Shown here piece after piece: positions 1 through 10,286 of a stretch of 64,000 nt of DNA. Source of the DNA: Tachypleus tridentatus (Eukaryota > Arthropoda > Merostomata > Xiphosura > Limulidae); contig NC_134825.1 of the NCBI RefSeq assembly GCF_004210375.1, positions 63,293,558 through 63,357,557 on the forward strand, given 5' to 3'. The position numbers were made by a program, and so were the translations under genes. A model generated the notes under the pieces. The model ran no database searches, was not told the DNA's origin, and saw only the letters and a program-made list of their open reading frames with translations. Positions within the stretch are counted from its first letter, which is position 1, and each line of letters opens with the position of its first letter.

Positions 1-309
1 GTGTAGTTTTTAGTGGTCATTCTATCTCGTATCTGTACTTTTCGGCATTGCCACCAACGCATCATTTTTATTTTTTATTTCTTTTACTGATAGAAATATA
101 TTCGTATTGCAATTAAAAAGTACTTTTATAAACTCTATTTAAATATTAGTAGAGGGCATAATATCCGAGCACGTGGTGAGTGATTACCGTGTATCAAGAA
201 CAAGTTTAGAGAAAACTTAAAGTGCTTATATTATTTGTGGTGGTTGTTATCCCTTTTGGTTTAACTTACGCTGTGTTTTCTTCTGGTAATAAAGAACTAA
301 GTAACTAAA
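1..309 (+). promoter_or_regulatory. Upstream region and 5' UTR of SNRPE
   Basis: AT-rich sequence directly before the SNRPE start codon. I see no convincing TATA box at a usual distance. The transcription start cannot be fixed from sequence alone. The role as promoter and leader is inferred only from position. Confidence 0.4.
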
Positions 310-3300
310 ATGTCGTACAAAGGAGGAGGAGGACAGAAAATACAAAAAGTCATGGTGCAACCAATTGTATCCTTTAACAATAATATTAACAGTTTTTCTT
401 TAATGCTTTATTACTTATAATTTAAATTACAATTTATTTGTTGAATTAGAGGTTGGAATATTTATAGTTCTCAAGTTTTATTTCAAACGTGAGAACATTT
501 TTTTGTTTTATTATTTATATATTTTTATTTTACACACGTTACCATAGTTTGCTATTTTATAGAATGTAGTGTTATCTTAAATTGTTTTATAAGGTATTAT
601 TGTTTCTCTTGCAAGTTCTGGATATGTTCATTAAAAATTTACATTATTTGTGAACTCTGTCAGTCTCATTCTTTGTGGCTGTACCATCACACCTATTATG
701 ATACACACCTCCACGAAAAGTCTACAAACTTCCTGTTTTTAAGGGCTCGGATTTCTCTACTTTGCTGGAAATCTTCAAGGCACCACAAATATTTACTCGG
801 TAAATCAATACCTATGCTTTACTTTCTGGGGCATGAAAGTTTTGAAAAGCTATACATTTTTGTAGCAAAACACTGAAACATTTTCTTGTGTCACTCTATT
901 CAATGTAATATATTGTGTATTTCTTGCATCATTACAATTTCTCTATACCTATGATAGGAACAGCCAAGTTCTCTAACAAGTTTTTTTATGCCAATCATAT
1001 AACTGAAACCAATCAGAATCTACATTTTAAAACAAATTAAAATTATTGTAAGAAATGTTTACAACGGAGGAACATAAAAGTTTGACTCTTCAGTATTTGT
1101 AAGGATATAAACTATTAAAATTGAGTTTCATTAATTATGTGTAGTAACTGTATTAAAAAAAATTGATTTATATGGATTTGGAGGTTATTTTGGAGTTTTA
1201 AGTTCAAGTAATACTTAAGCTTTCCTGGTACAATATTTTTACCAACATGTTTAGAGCTATGAAGGACTAACCACTCAGACTTGTGTATAAATAAACTGAG
1301 ATGCCTGAAACAAGTACCTCTTTTACTGTTTTACATTTTTAGGGTTGGGGTGAAAAAATGCCAGTTTCAGTATTAAGTGCAAGACAACTGTTTCATCTGT
1401 CACTTAATACTTTTTTGTGTTTGTTTACAGCATGTGCTAGGAACACTCAGTTTCTTGTAACCCTTTTGGTGCATAAAACATATGAGACTGGTTCCTGAAA
1501 AATGTAAATTATCTATTAAAAAATAAAACAAGGAATTTTATCTTTTCTGGTGTTTTGTAAAGCTGTGGGATAAGTCTGTTTGTAGCATCAAATGGCTTTA
1601 AATGTCAAAGTGGGTATATCTGCTTGATGCATTTTAAGATATTAAGAGACATTTTTTGCCCATTCAAACTCCCCTTATTTTAAGTTCTATAATAAAAAAT
1701 ACCAGATATTTCTCATTTGATACTTTCTTTTTTTAGTTCACAGTTTTTATTTGTTATCATCATAACTAGTGGACTTGGCATGGCCAGGTGGTTAAGGCAC
1801 TTGACTCATAATCTGAAGATTGTGGGTTTGAATCTCCATCGCACCAAACATGTTTGCTTTTTCAGTTGTGTGGGTGTTATAATGTGATGGCCAATCCCAC
1901 AATTCATTGGTAAAAGAGTAGTTCAAGAGTTTATAATGGGTGATGATGACTAGCTTCCTTCCCTCTAGTCTTACATTGCTAAATTAGGAACAGATAGCTA
2001 TCATGTAGCTTTGCACAAAATTTTAAACAAACCAAACCATAACTGGTATTTATACATTGAAAATGCAGTACCTCAATCCTTAAATTGTAGTTAAATACTC
2101 TCTTATAAAATTGATTATTTTAATTTTTAAATGTACCATTAAATCTGTTCCTTAGAAATGGCAAAGAAATAGTTCAGAAGTGGAAGTCATGAGTGAAGTT
2201 GTTAATGTAACTCTACCATTGCATACACCTTACATGGTTGTGTGTAGCAGATACAATTTAGAAGGTACAGTTAAATTATCTACATTTTGGGCAGAAAATT
2301 TTTATTTTGAAATCTCATTAATTGTAAACCTATTTTTTATACTTTTTTACAACAAGAATAGTTAATATAACTTAATATTTTAAAGTTTTATTCAGTTAAT
2401 ATTTTGAGAGTTTATTAAATATATTCTAATTGGGAAGTAATTGTGTTAAGTATAGCTTCTGTAATTTTTCTTGACAGTTATTTTCCATTTACAGAACTTG
2501 ATTTTCAGGTACCTTCAAAATGTAAGTATCAGTTTTATTTACTTAATTTTTATTAAGTCTGCATTAGCCATTGTACAGTTGGGAAACAGTTTTCGTACTA
2601 TTGAAGTTTGGAATATTACATGTAAAGTACAAGATAACTGTTAAAGAAAAATGTATGTAAAATGATATGTTAAAAGCCATGTATCTTATAGGAGCTACAT
2701 TTCACTATAGGCATATAAAGAACCACAAGTTTTAATTTAGGAAAACTTCTGTGTGCCCCTGGGAAAATTTGTATCACTTTGGCCAAGTAGTTTTTAAGAT
2801 AAAACAATTTTAAATACATGGTTTTATTTGTCACATTTGACTATAATATACTATAGTAATTCATTCAGGGGAAAAATACCATTCAGGTATTTAACTGATC
2901 CATAGTGATCCATAACTAAACTATTAATAAGCAGCCAAAGTCAATATGAACTTGTTGTTTTTAACTTATGGAAAATGTTTTTTTCCCCATGCATTATCAT
3001 ATATGTTTTAGTTGGAAATTGCTGTGTACAGGGGTAATGTTTATGCTGAATGCTGCATTATTTAAGCAGATGTAACTTACACAGCATACTGGTTCAAGTG
3101 ACCTTGTTTTATATTTAATATAATCTGAAATACATTCCACTTCTCTAATCATCCTTTTCAGCAAACAAAAGCAGTACTGGATATTTATATCCAGTAGCCA
3201 TAGAAGTTCAGTAACAAAGAGCTAATTTGCCACTACAGATGTTAAACAAAAACAGTTCTGGATATTTATATCCAATAGCCATAAAAGTTCAGTAACAAAG

Positions 3301-6300
3301 AGCTAATTGGCCAGTAGAGATGTTTTATTTTGGGTATAACTAACATCTGATTAGTCTGGGATTCATTATTACTTATTCCATATTATTTTTCAAACTTTCT
3401 GAGGGTAAAACTATATTATAAATAGTAGGAGTATCCTATACTTTACAAAAAATAGCTAAGATTGGATAGAAAAAATATATCACTCAAAACATTTTGCCAC
3501 TGTTAATGTGGTATCATCATTATAATATCAATGTAACAGTGGCAAAATGTTTTTAAATTATGTATTTTTTCTATTTACTTTTAGCAGTTTTTTATTTTAA
3601 AACTGATGCTATTTTGGTTACTGTAATACTCTGTGGTTGGTTGGCATCAGTTAATAGGAAATGCTAGATTATTATGGTGGAAGTCTTTCTTGCTTCATTA
3701 ATAAATGTGAAAATTTGGTTATAGTGTTATACAATTAATGATGTCCCACAATTATTGTAAAAATAAAATATTACAGTGGCGAGCAGGGAGAAGTTGAAGA
3801 GTTCTATGACAATAATACTACACGATCTGAATAGATATTGTGGTTTTGGCATAGCATGGCTTTGCGATTAGGGTGCTAAACTCACAACTTATAGGTTGTC
3901 ATATCAAAATCCATCCTAGAACATGTATGCCCTTTCAGTCATGGTGACATTATAATGTGTTAATCAGCCCCACCATTTGGTGGTAAAAAGTATTCTAGGA
4001 GTTAGGGTTGGGTGCTGCCCACCAGTTGCATTGACTATAGTTTTTAGCTAAAAACTGGTTACTTGATAGATGCTTCAATAGCTTTTTAGTTTTCTTATTA
4101 TCTTTTCTCTAAAGGTTTTAAAATTTTTGTAAGATATTATCAAAAGTTTAATTTTATTAAATGATTTTAGTAAAATGTTTATATTGAATAAATTTAATAT
4201 TTAAATACTAGGTTTTTACTTTGGATAAGTACATGCATGCATAATAAATGTTTTCCTTGATTAATAACAAAGTTTGAGTAACTGTGTAGTTTAAGATACA
4301 ACATTAGTAATTACACTCATAAAATAATACTGAATTATTTAGAACAATAAGTTTGGAAAAGTGTACACAGTATTTTTGTAAAATGTAACTGAGAAGTGAA
4401 TATATCTTTCATTGTTTTTAAATGTTAAACAATGCATTGGCCTTATTTAATTATTTTCTCCTGTTGAAGAAAGGTCTACCATCCAGAATGATTTTAGGAT
4501 TATAGAGTTTCATATTTTTGTCTTTCATGTATAATTGAATAGTGTAAAAACTCATAATACTGTGGAAACAAAACATAGTGTAAAGATTATTGTGAAACAA
4601 GGTGATTGTAGTATGCTTTGAATAGTGGTTAGTATTAACACACTATATCACTTTTTCATTATTACAGAGAGCAAGAATTCAAATATGGCTGTATGAAAAT
4701 GTAAACCTCAGAATAGAAGGACATATAATTGTAAGTATTAAATTGTATGAACTTGTCGTATTTCACAACAATGAAGTATGTTTTTTTATAGCTGAATTTG
4801 GTTAAAAAACATGACTAAATTAAAAGATCACTATTTCAAATGCAAAATTATCAATTGCCATAGAGATGTTTAAAGCTAAGGTTCATAGATTCATTCTCTT
4901 GTGGTATGTTGGCTTTGCTTTATTAGTTGGAACCTGAGTTTAGATGTTAAGATGAAAAGCTAAGAAAATCAATATTTATTTTCTATATTTTTTAAATTTT
5001 GTTGTATTTCTAAAATGTAAAATTAGATAGCATTTTTATTTAATGTTTTGTCTCTTAAAAAAGCAATTTAGCATTATGGTGTTAATGTGTAGAACTTATG
5101 TATACAGGTTATTGCTAAGAATAAAATACTTAGCAAAAGAAAAATGTTTAATAAATTGAAACAACCTTGTACAGGTTACCATTTAACATTGTATTATGTA
5201 TATGGAGTCAGTTATCAACATTTCATGTTATCTTACATTGTTAATTTTGCAATGATTTATGTTAAAGTAGAGAGAACATCAAGTATAATATATAGAATAA
5301 TGAAAAATAGATATGTATTTAGAAGGTTGTAGAGATTATACAAATAGAATTTCAAAACAGTACAGTGGACAAAAGTATATATTCTTCACATGAACACAAC
5401 TTTTACTCACTTTCAGGAAGTCTGAAATAAACACAAAACTGAATAAAATATCGAAACAGAGAAGAGTAGCTTACTTTCATTGCAAAATACATTGTTTGCC
5501 TAGTTTATTTTAATTATGAAAATTTCATTTTATTTAAAAATTTAATATAGAAGTTGTTCTGTTTTTCATGAAATTTTATGCCTTATTACATCTTTGTTTT
5601 ATTTAAATAAGTGGATGTGAGGGAACAGTAGAAATACTGCAAGTCAGTATTAAATATTACAATCACTAAAGTATTCTAAAGTTGAATATACAAACCCACT
5701 AATTACCAAACTGAGATAAAGCTGCTTCAGAACCAGTTTTTTTTATATGTTGTTATTCCCAGTAAGACCCAAAACTAGATGTAAAACATGTATACAATAT
5801 TAATTTTTTACCAATTTTAATAATTTTATTTTAGAAAATTTGAAATTCATTGTGTCTGCATACAAGGGAAGGTGGAATTATTAGCCTTTTTTAATACAAA
5901 TTACAGTGTAGATTATAAGTATTTTTATACTTCACTATAAAAAATAATTCCAAAGTATGATATTTTAATAATATAAATTTACATGCACTTCATATTTTAC
6001 CATAATCATAAAATTTACAATTAAACAGCTTATTTATTCATGAAAATTGCTTATCAAAAAATAATTAAAAGCAATTCATTTGAATATGCAGTAACAGAAA
6101 AAAATGTTTCAAAAATATAACATTGATAAGGAACTAACTTTAGCTTTTAGGATTTTATTGGTTTGGTAAAATGTAATTTTTAATATTTTCTTTCACATTG
6201 TGTTATATTAAATTACATGAATTATGTTATCTCTAATGTTTTTTTCATTATGTCTGTTAGGGGTTTGATGAGTATATGAATCTTGTATTGGATGAAGCTG

Positions 6301-8945
6301 AAGAAATATACATAAAAACAAAGCAAAGGAAACAAGTTGGTAAGAAAATTGGTCTATTCTCTTTCACTATAATGAAGGTTCTATTTTGCCATATTTCTTC
6401 TTATGCACATGTTTATATGTAGAATATCTTTCTCAGCTGTGTTTTGATATGTTATTATTGAGAAGTTTAGTGGCTGTAGAATTGGTATTTAACAACCTCC
6501 CCTACCCTTACCTCCGTGTCATTTTATACTTCATCAACCTTGGTTGGATATTGTTCATTTAGACCTCACCAACCTTCATTTTCATGCATGGCTTTTTTGA
6601 ATGTCCACTGCCTCAAACCAAGAACTGACTCCACATGTTGAGTCTTTCCTTTTCAGATCCATAAAACTTTCAATGCTCCTTTACCAAAGGAGATGGTGTA
6701 TATTTTGCCTTTGATCTCTTCAATGTGGTTTCTATCCATACTTTTCTTCCATTTCTCATTTTTCTCAAGTATTGTCCATGGTTTATCCACTGTAACAGTG
6801 TCTAATTATTTAGCAGCCTTGCCAAACACATTACCTTCCTCTCAGCTTTTCAGGGTTTCTGTCTTTGCCTGCCATCTCCCTCATTTTCCACTCCTTTCAG
6901 GTTATGTATCCTCCACTTTCATTGTGGTCCCTTATGCCATTCTCCATCCTACTTTGAACCTTTGTTGATGTGTTCCATATACTATCTCTCCCTTAAGACC
7001 TATTTCCTCCTTGCTTGCAGATGTTGTCAATCAGGTAGTTTTACCAGAATTCTCTACCAGTTTGCTTAAATCATCCTGTATCCAGACCAGTGCTTCCTTC
7101 CTAAAACCTATACTGTCCATGGAAGGCTGTTTGGCTTTAACATTCATTTCTGTACACTTTCATTTCCGACCTTTATTCTCATTCTGTTCCAGATTGGCTT
7201 CTTTGTATGGTTTCCTCTTTATAATGTCACATGGCAAGTACTTCCTTCTTACAGAATTAACATTCCTGACATTTTGTTCCATGGAGTCCATCTGTTTCCC
7301 ATGATTTATTCCCTGTCACACAAATTGGTTGGGTTCATCGATTAATTAGGATGGTGTATTTTGACTTGTCCATGGATGATGAACTATGGGCACCCATTGC
7401 ACATTCTCTAATGTTACATCTGTGTAAACTCTGCACCACATTTACTCCCCTTTTTATCTTCAAGTGAAGGAAGGAAATCCTTACCACTTTCCTGTCACTG
7501 GTGTGGTGGATCCTGGAGTGCATTGTTGACTTTTAACTTGTCCTATATCCACTCAATGAGAAGAGGGCAAAGCCAGTTTCTCTCCTTTCATTTCCCTTGG
7601 ATGCTTATTCCCAGGTGAATAGTTGTTGATTATAGCAGGACCAGCTATACAGGATCCTCCTTGTAATATCTGGTTAAAGATAATACCGTCCTTTTCCTTT
7701 GTCTATGTGCAGTAGAGGTCACCTTTTTGTTAATTCAAGTTGCAGGTGATTCCTTCTCTGTTCTTACAGTTGATTTGGGGGGATTTTGTCAGCTTTGTAA
7801 TACCAGCAGTAGGTCATATATACACTGTTTTCTACCCATATCCTTGTTCCAGAGGTAGTGAGATGCTCCCCATGTGTGTTCTGATGCATTATGGAGCACA
7901 CACACCCCCTTCATTCTTGACGGTTGTTTTCTCACTTGGTTTCAGTCTTGTGCACCTACACTGGCTCCTCCACCTTTCTTACACTTAAAATGTATTTCCA
8001 ATAGATATGAGAGGAGGTACATACCTATTGGAAATACATTGGAAATCTTCAAAGTGAGAATTGAGCAGGAATAGTAGAGGGAGCTAGCTGCACCAAAATT
8101 AGTTTTGCAATACTACTGGTGGAGATTAGTCAAATGATATGTACTTGTTCAGTAGTGGTGTGAAATTGGTGGGGTATACAGACTGGTACACTGAACATAG
8201 AAATTGTTTTAACAGTGCTTAAGGGGACAGAAAGAAGATCAAGATGGCTTTATGTGAGAAAGGGTAAGTATGTATTAGAAATGCATTTTAATGTAAGAAA
8301 ATGTTAACTTTCATTACCTTACCTAATCAAACCTAGTAAGTTATCTGTAAAATAAAAGATAAAGAGCATACGTGAAAAATAAGGAATATAGTGCTTTCCT
8401 TTAAACTCTTTTTTTTTTGTTGTTGTTGTTGTTGTTGTTGGTGGTGGTGGTAACTAATGAAATTTAAGCTTATTTTTTTATACCAATAGTACTAGTACAC
8501 TAAATAATTTTTATTTATTTACATGATGTCCATAAGAAAACAGAATAGCAACATGCATAAATCATAACTATTACAGTTTAACTGACATTCTATTTATGGA
8601 ATAAGAGCCTTAAAATAATTCCCAAAACTTCTCAAACTTAATACTAAGAGACATTTTCAAACTGAAGCAAACTAATATTCTGTACTGAGCACAGTACAAT
8701 GCAACATTTGATAAATTAAAATTTTCCCCTCATGTTGATTATAAGTAATACAGTATAGAACATCAGTGATAAGTGTTGGCAGTTTGTTGAAAAGAGGTTG
8801 AACATGTCTAATGAAGTCAGTAAATTTATTATTTTGTTCATCTCAATTCATTGTAATATTTAATACTTTTTTTTTAACAGGGAGGATACTACTGAAGGGA
8901 GAAAATATTACTTTAATCATGAGCACCCAGAGCATGCCTGGCTGA
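310..8945 (+). CDS. SNRPE: Small nuclear ribonucleoprotein E (SmE), five coding exons
   Basis: Core Sm-ring protein of the U1, U2, U4 and U5 snRNPs; binds the snRNA Sm site in the nucleus. Coding exons are 310-366, 2495-2521, 4668-4730, 6261-6339 and 8881-8945, joining to 291 nt and 96 residues (human SmE is 92). Every junction has GT and AG, and phase is kept, including the phase-1 join of exons 4 and 5. The exons read [19 protein letters not shown], then NLIFRYLQN, then [10 protein letters not shown] followed by [11 protein letters not shown], then [16 protein letters not shown], then the Sm2 strand [11 protein letters not shown]. This matches SmE collinearly, with Sm1 (about residues 42-65) and Sm2 (about 77-86) both present. 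The start is the first ATG and begins the conserved N-terminus. The last ten residues, after ENITLI, differ from the vertebrate tail. Intron 1 looks U12-type. No frame damage, so probably functional. Confidence 0.96.
367..2494 (+). other. SNRPE intron 1, probable U12-type (minor spliceosome)
   Basis: The donor reads GTATCCTTT, the exact U12-type consensus for GT-AG minor introns. The acceptor side has TTTCTTGAC at 2467-2475, 8 of 9 to the branch consensus TTCCTTRAC, with the branch A about 20 nt before the AG. No strong polypyrimidine tract follows. The intron carries a SINE at 1771-2037. The other three introns have ordinary GTAAG donors. Confidence 0.85.
1771..2037 (+). mobile_element. Thr-type tRNA-derived SINE (family A), in SNRPE intron 1
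   Basis: Degenerate copy with the A-box region TGGCCAGGTGGTTAAGG, a B-box-like GGGTTTGAATC, the shared body and a tail ending in AAACAAACC. Imperfect flanking repeats CATAACTAGT and CATAACTGGT look like an old target-site duplication. Confidence 0.9.
3163..3324. repeat. 81 bp tandem duplication with internal palindromes
   Basis: Two copies with an 81 bp period inside SNRPE intron 2. Each contains CTGGATATTTATATCCA, a near-perfect palindrome around TTTA, followed by AGTTCAGTAACAAAGAGCTA. Copies differ at several positions. Confidence 0.9.
3466..3574. repeat. 109 bp hairpin (inverted repeat) in SNRPE intron 2
   Basis: The 20 bp arms at 3486-3505 and 3534-3553 (AAAACATTTTGCCACTGTTA and its complement) are perfect. 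Pairing continues outward with mismatches to ATAGAAAAAATA at both ends. It may be a MITE remnant or a hairpin-RNA precursor. No coding potential. Confidence 0.85.
3848..4052 (+). mobile_element. Decayed family A SINE, in SNRPE intron 2
   Basis: Recognisable head (GGCATAGCATGGC) and body (CATTATAATGTG, GGTGGTAAAAAGTA) but heavily diverged and lacking the 3' tail. An old copy. Confidence 0.75.
6480..8110. other. Compositionally distinct block in SNRPE intron 4, origin unknown
   Basis: About 1.6 kb that is pyrimidine-rich on + and visibly less AT-rich than the surrounding intron. Translations of both strands give only short open stretches; one on the - strand near 6680-6830 is lysine-rich. No family motif is recognisable. 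It could be an old transposon or a processed-gene fossil. Confidence 0.5.
7989..8040. repeat. Short hairpin, 21 bp arms
   Basis: The arms at 7989-8009 and 8020-8040 are complementary except for one position, separated by a 10 nt loop. They sit near the end of the unusual block in intron 4. Confidence 0.85.
8408..8451. repeat. Microsatellite T-run, (GTT)n, (GGT)n
   Basis: A run of T followed by about seven GTT and then four GGT units, in SNRPE intron 4. Confidence 0.95.
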
Positions 8946-9070
8946 AAGTTTAAATTGTATAATCCTTCATCAATTATTGCTTTTATAACATCAGTTTTTA
9001 TTAATTTGTATGGAAGATAAAGAATTAAGATGTGTAATTAGTATTAAATAAATGAAAGATGAATTAAAAG
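8946..9070 (+). terminator. SNRPE 3' UTR with poly(A) signal
   Basis: AATAAA at 9047-9052 lies about 100 nt after the SNRPE stop codon and is followed by A- and T-rich sequence. It is the first canonical signal after the stop, so the likely 3' end is near 9065-9075. Confidence 0.7.
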
Positions 9071-9972
9071 TAATCTGTACTTTCAACAGTAACTTGTTAT
9101 TTTACAGTTTGTGATGGTATGTTATTCCAAGACTAATAAGCATTTCTACCAATTAATTTAACATATTTAATTAGTAAGTTAATAATTGTATTAAATACAC
9201 ATATATACTCCATATGTTTTTTTTTATATTTGTAGTTATAAAAATGTATACAGTACAGTTCAGAGACTGAAAGTTTTTATAAGCTGTTTATACCACTAAG
9301 TAAATCTAGAGGGCTTCATAAACATGTATAATTGCTAAAATGAAAAGGCTCTCTTAAAGCACTAATTAAATGTTATATAGACTAGAGCACTGACAAGCAA
9401 GAAACCATTTCTACTATCTGAAATATGAATGATGCTATTGTATGTTTTAAATATCTAGACATATAAAGATTTCTTGTTCTTAGACTAATCCAGAATTTTT
9501 TATTATTAATATCTTTCTATTGTTTATGGCATTCCAATCTAACTCAGGTTTCTGTCATTTGTTCTATCTATAGCAACAAGATATTAAACATAAGTGACAT
9601 AGAGGTGATAAAAGGTTATTTGACTAAGGAGTTACCCTCCATCAGCTAGAACAATTGAAACCAAATTAAATGTACCCTTATACACATCTAAGAACTGTTC
9701 AAAATAATTTAAATAAAATGTATTATTATCAGTTCAATGATTTCACAAGCTTATAACTAAGGGAAATATTTGTATCAAGAAAAATGTCATAATATGGGCT
9801 TCCAAAACATGATTTTCCAAATACTGAATTAGGATTCTCAACATTTACAATCCACAAAAGTGTGGTAGTTCATTTGTTTCTGTCATTTATCATTGTGTGG
9901 TTTAAAGGTGCTTTTGAGTTGTATTCAAAAATATGTCGAGATTTGGAAATTCCTCTTAGTGTTTGTAATAAG

Positions 9973-10047
9973 TACAGTGGAACCCCTCTAACCAGGCCAG
10001 TTTGTCTCAGTCCTGAAGGTGGCTGCTTTAGAGGGGTTTCACTTTAT
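9973..10047. mobile_element. 75 bp MITE, pogo/Tigger-like ends
   Basis: Inverted ends AGTGGAACCCCTCTAA and TTAGAGGGGTTTCACT (one mismatch), next to TA dinucleotides. The CAGTGGAACC-type end is typical of pogo/Tigger-like elements. Too short to encode anything. Confidence 0.75.
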
Positions 10048-10217
10048 ACCCTAATTTAAGTGGGAACTATTATGTTACTCTTGGCCTACTTAATGGAGAT
10101 ACTTTATATGTAATTTCTTACTATAAAAATAACTATGCATGAAATATGTAAATTTTTAAAATAGTATCTACTTTCAACAGCAGCTTATTTTGTAGGTTTT
10201 TTTAAAATTTAGTGACG

Positions 10218-10286
10218 TTAACCCTGAAAGGGCAGCCATCATCAATTGATGCTGCTACCTACAATATTTTACTGTTTAAGGGTTAA
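10218..10286. mobile_element. Possible TTAA-flanked mini-element
   Basis: TTAA on both sides, inner ends CCCT and AGGG, and an internal partial palindrome around ATCAATTGAT. This resembles the layout of piggyBac-type MITEs but the terminal match is only a few bases. Confidence 0.4.

Noticed and set aside
6693-7988. ORFs of 62-97 codons in SNRPE intron 4
   Set aside because: No family resemblance, and they lie inside an intron in the unusual pyrimidine-rich block; hydrophobic content reflects T-rich codons.
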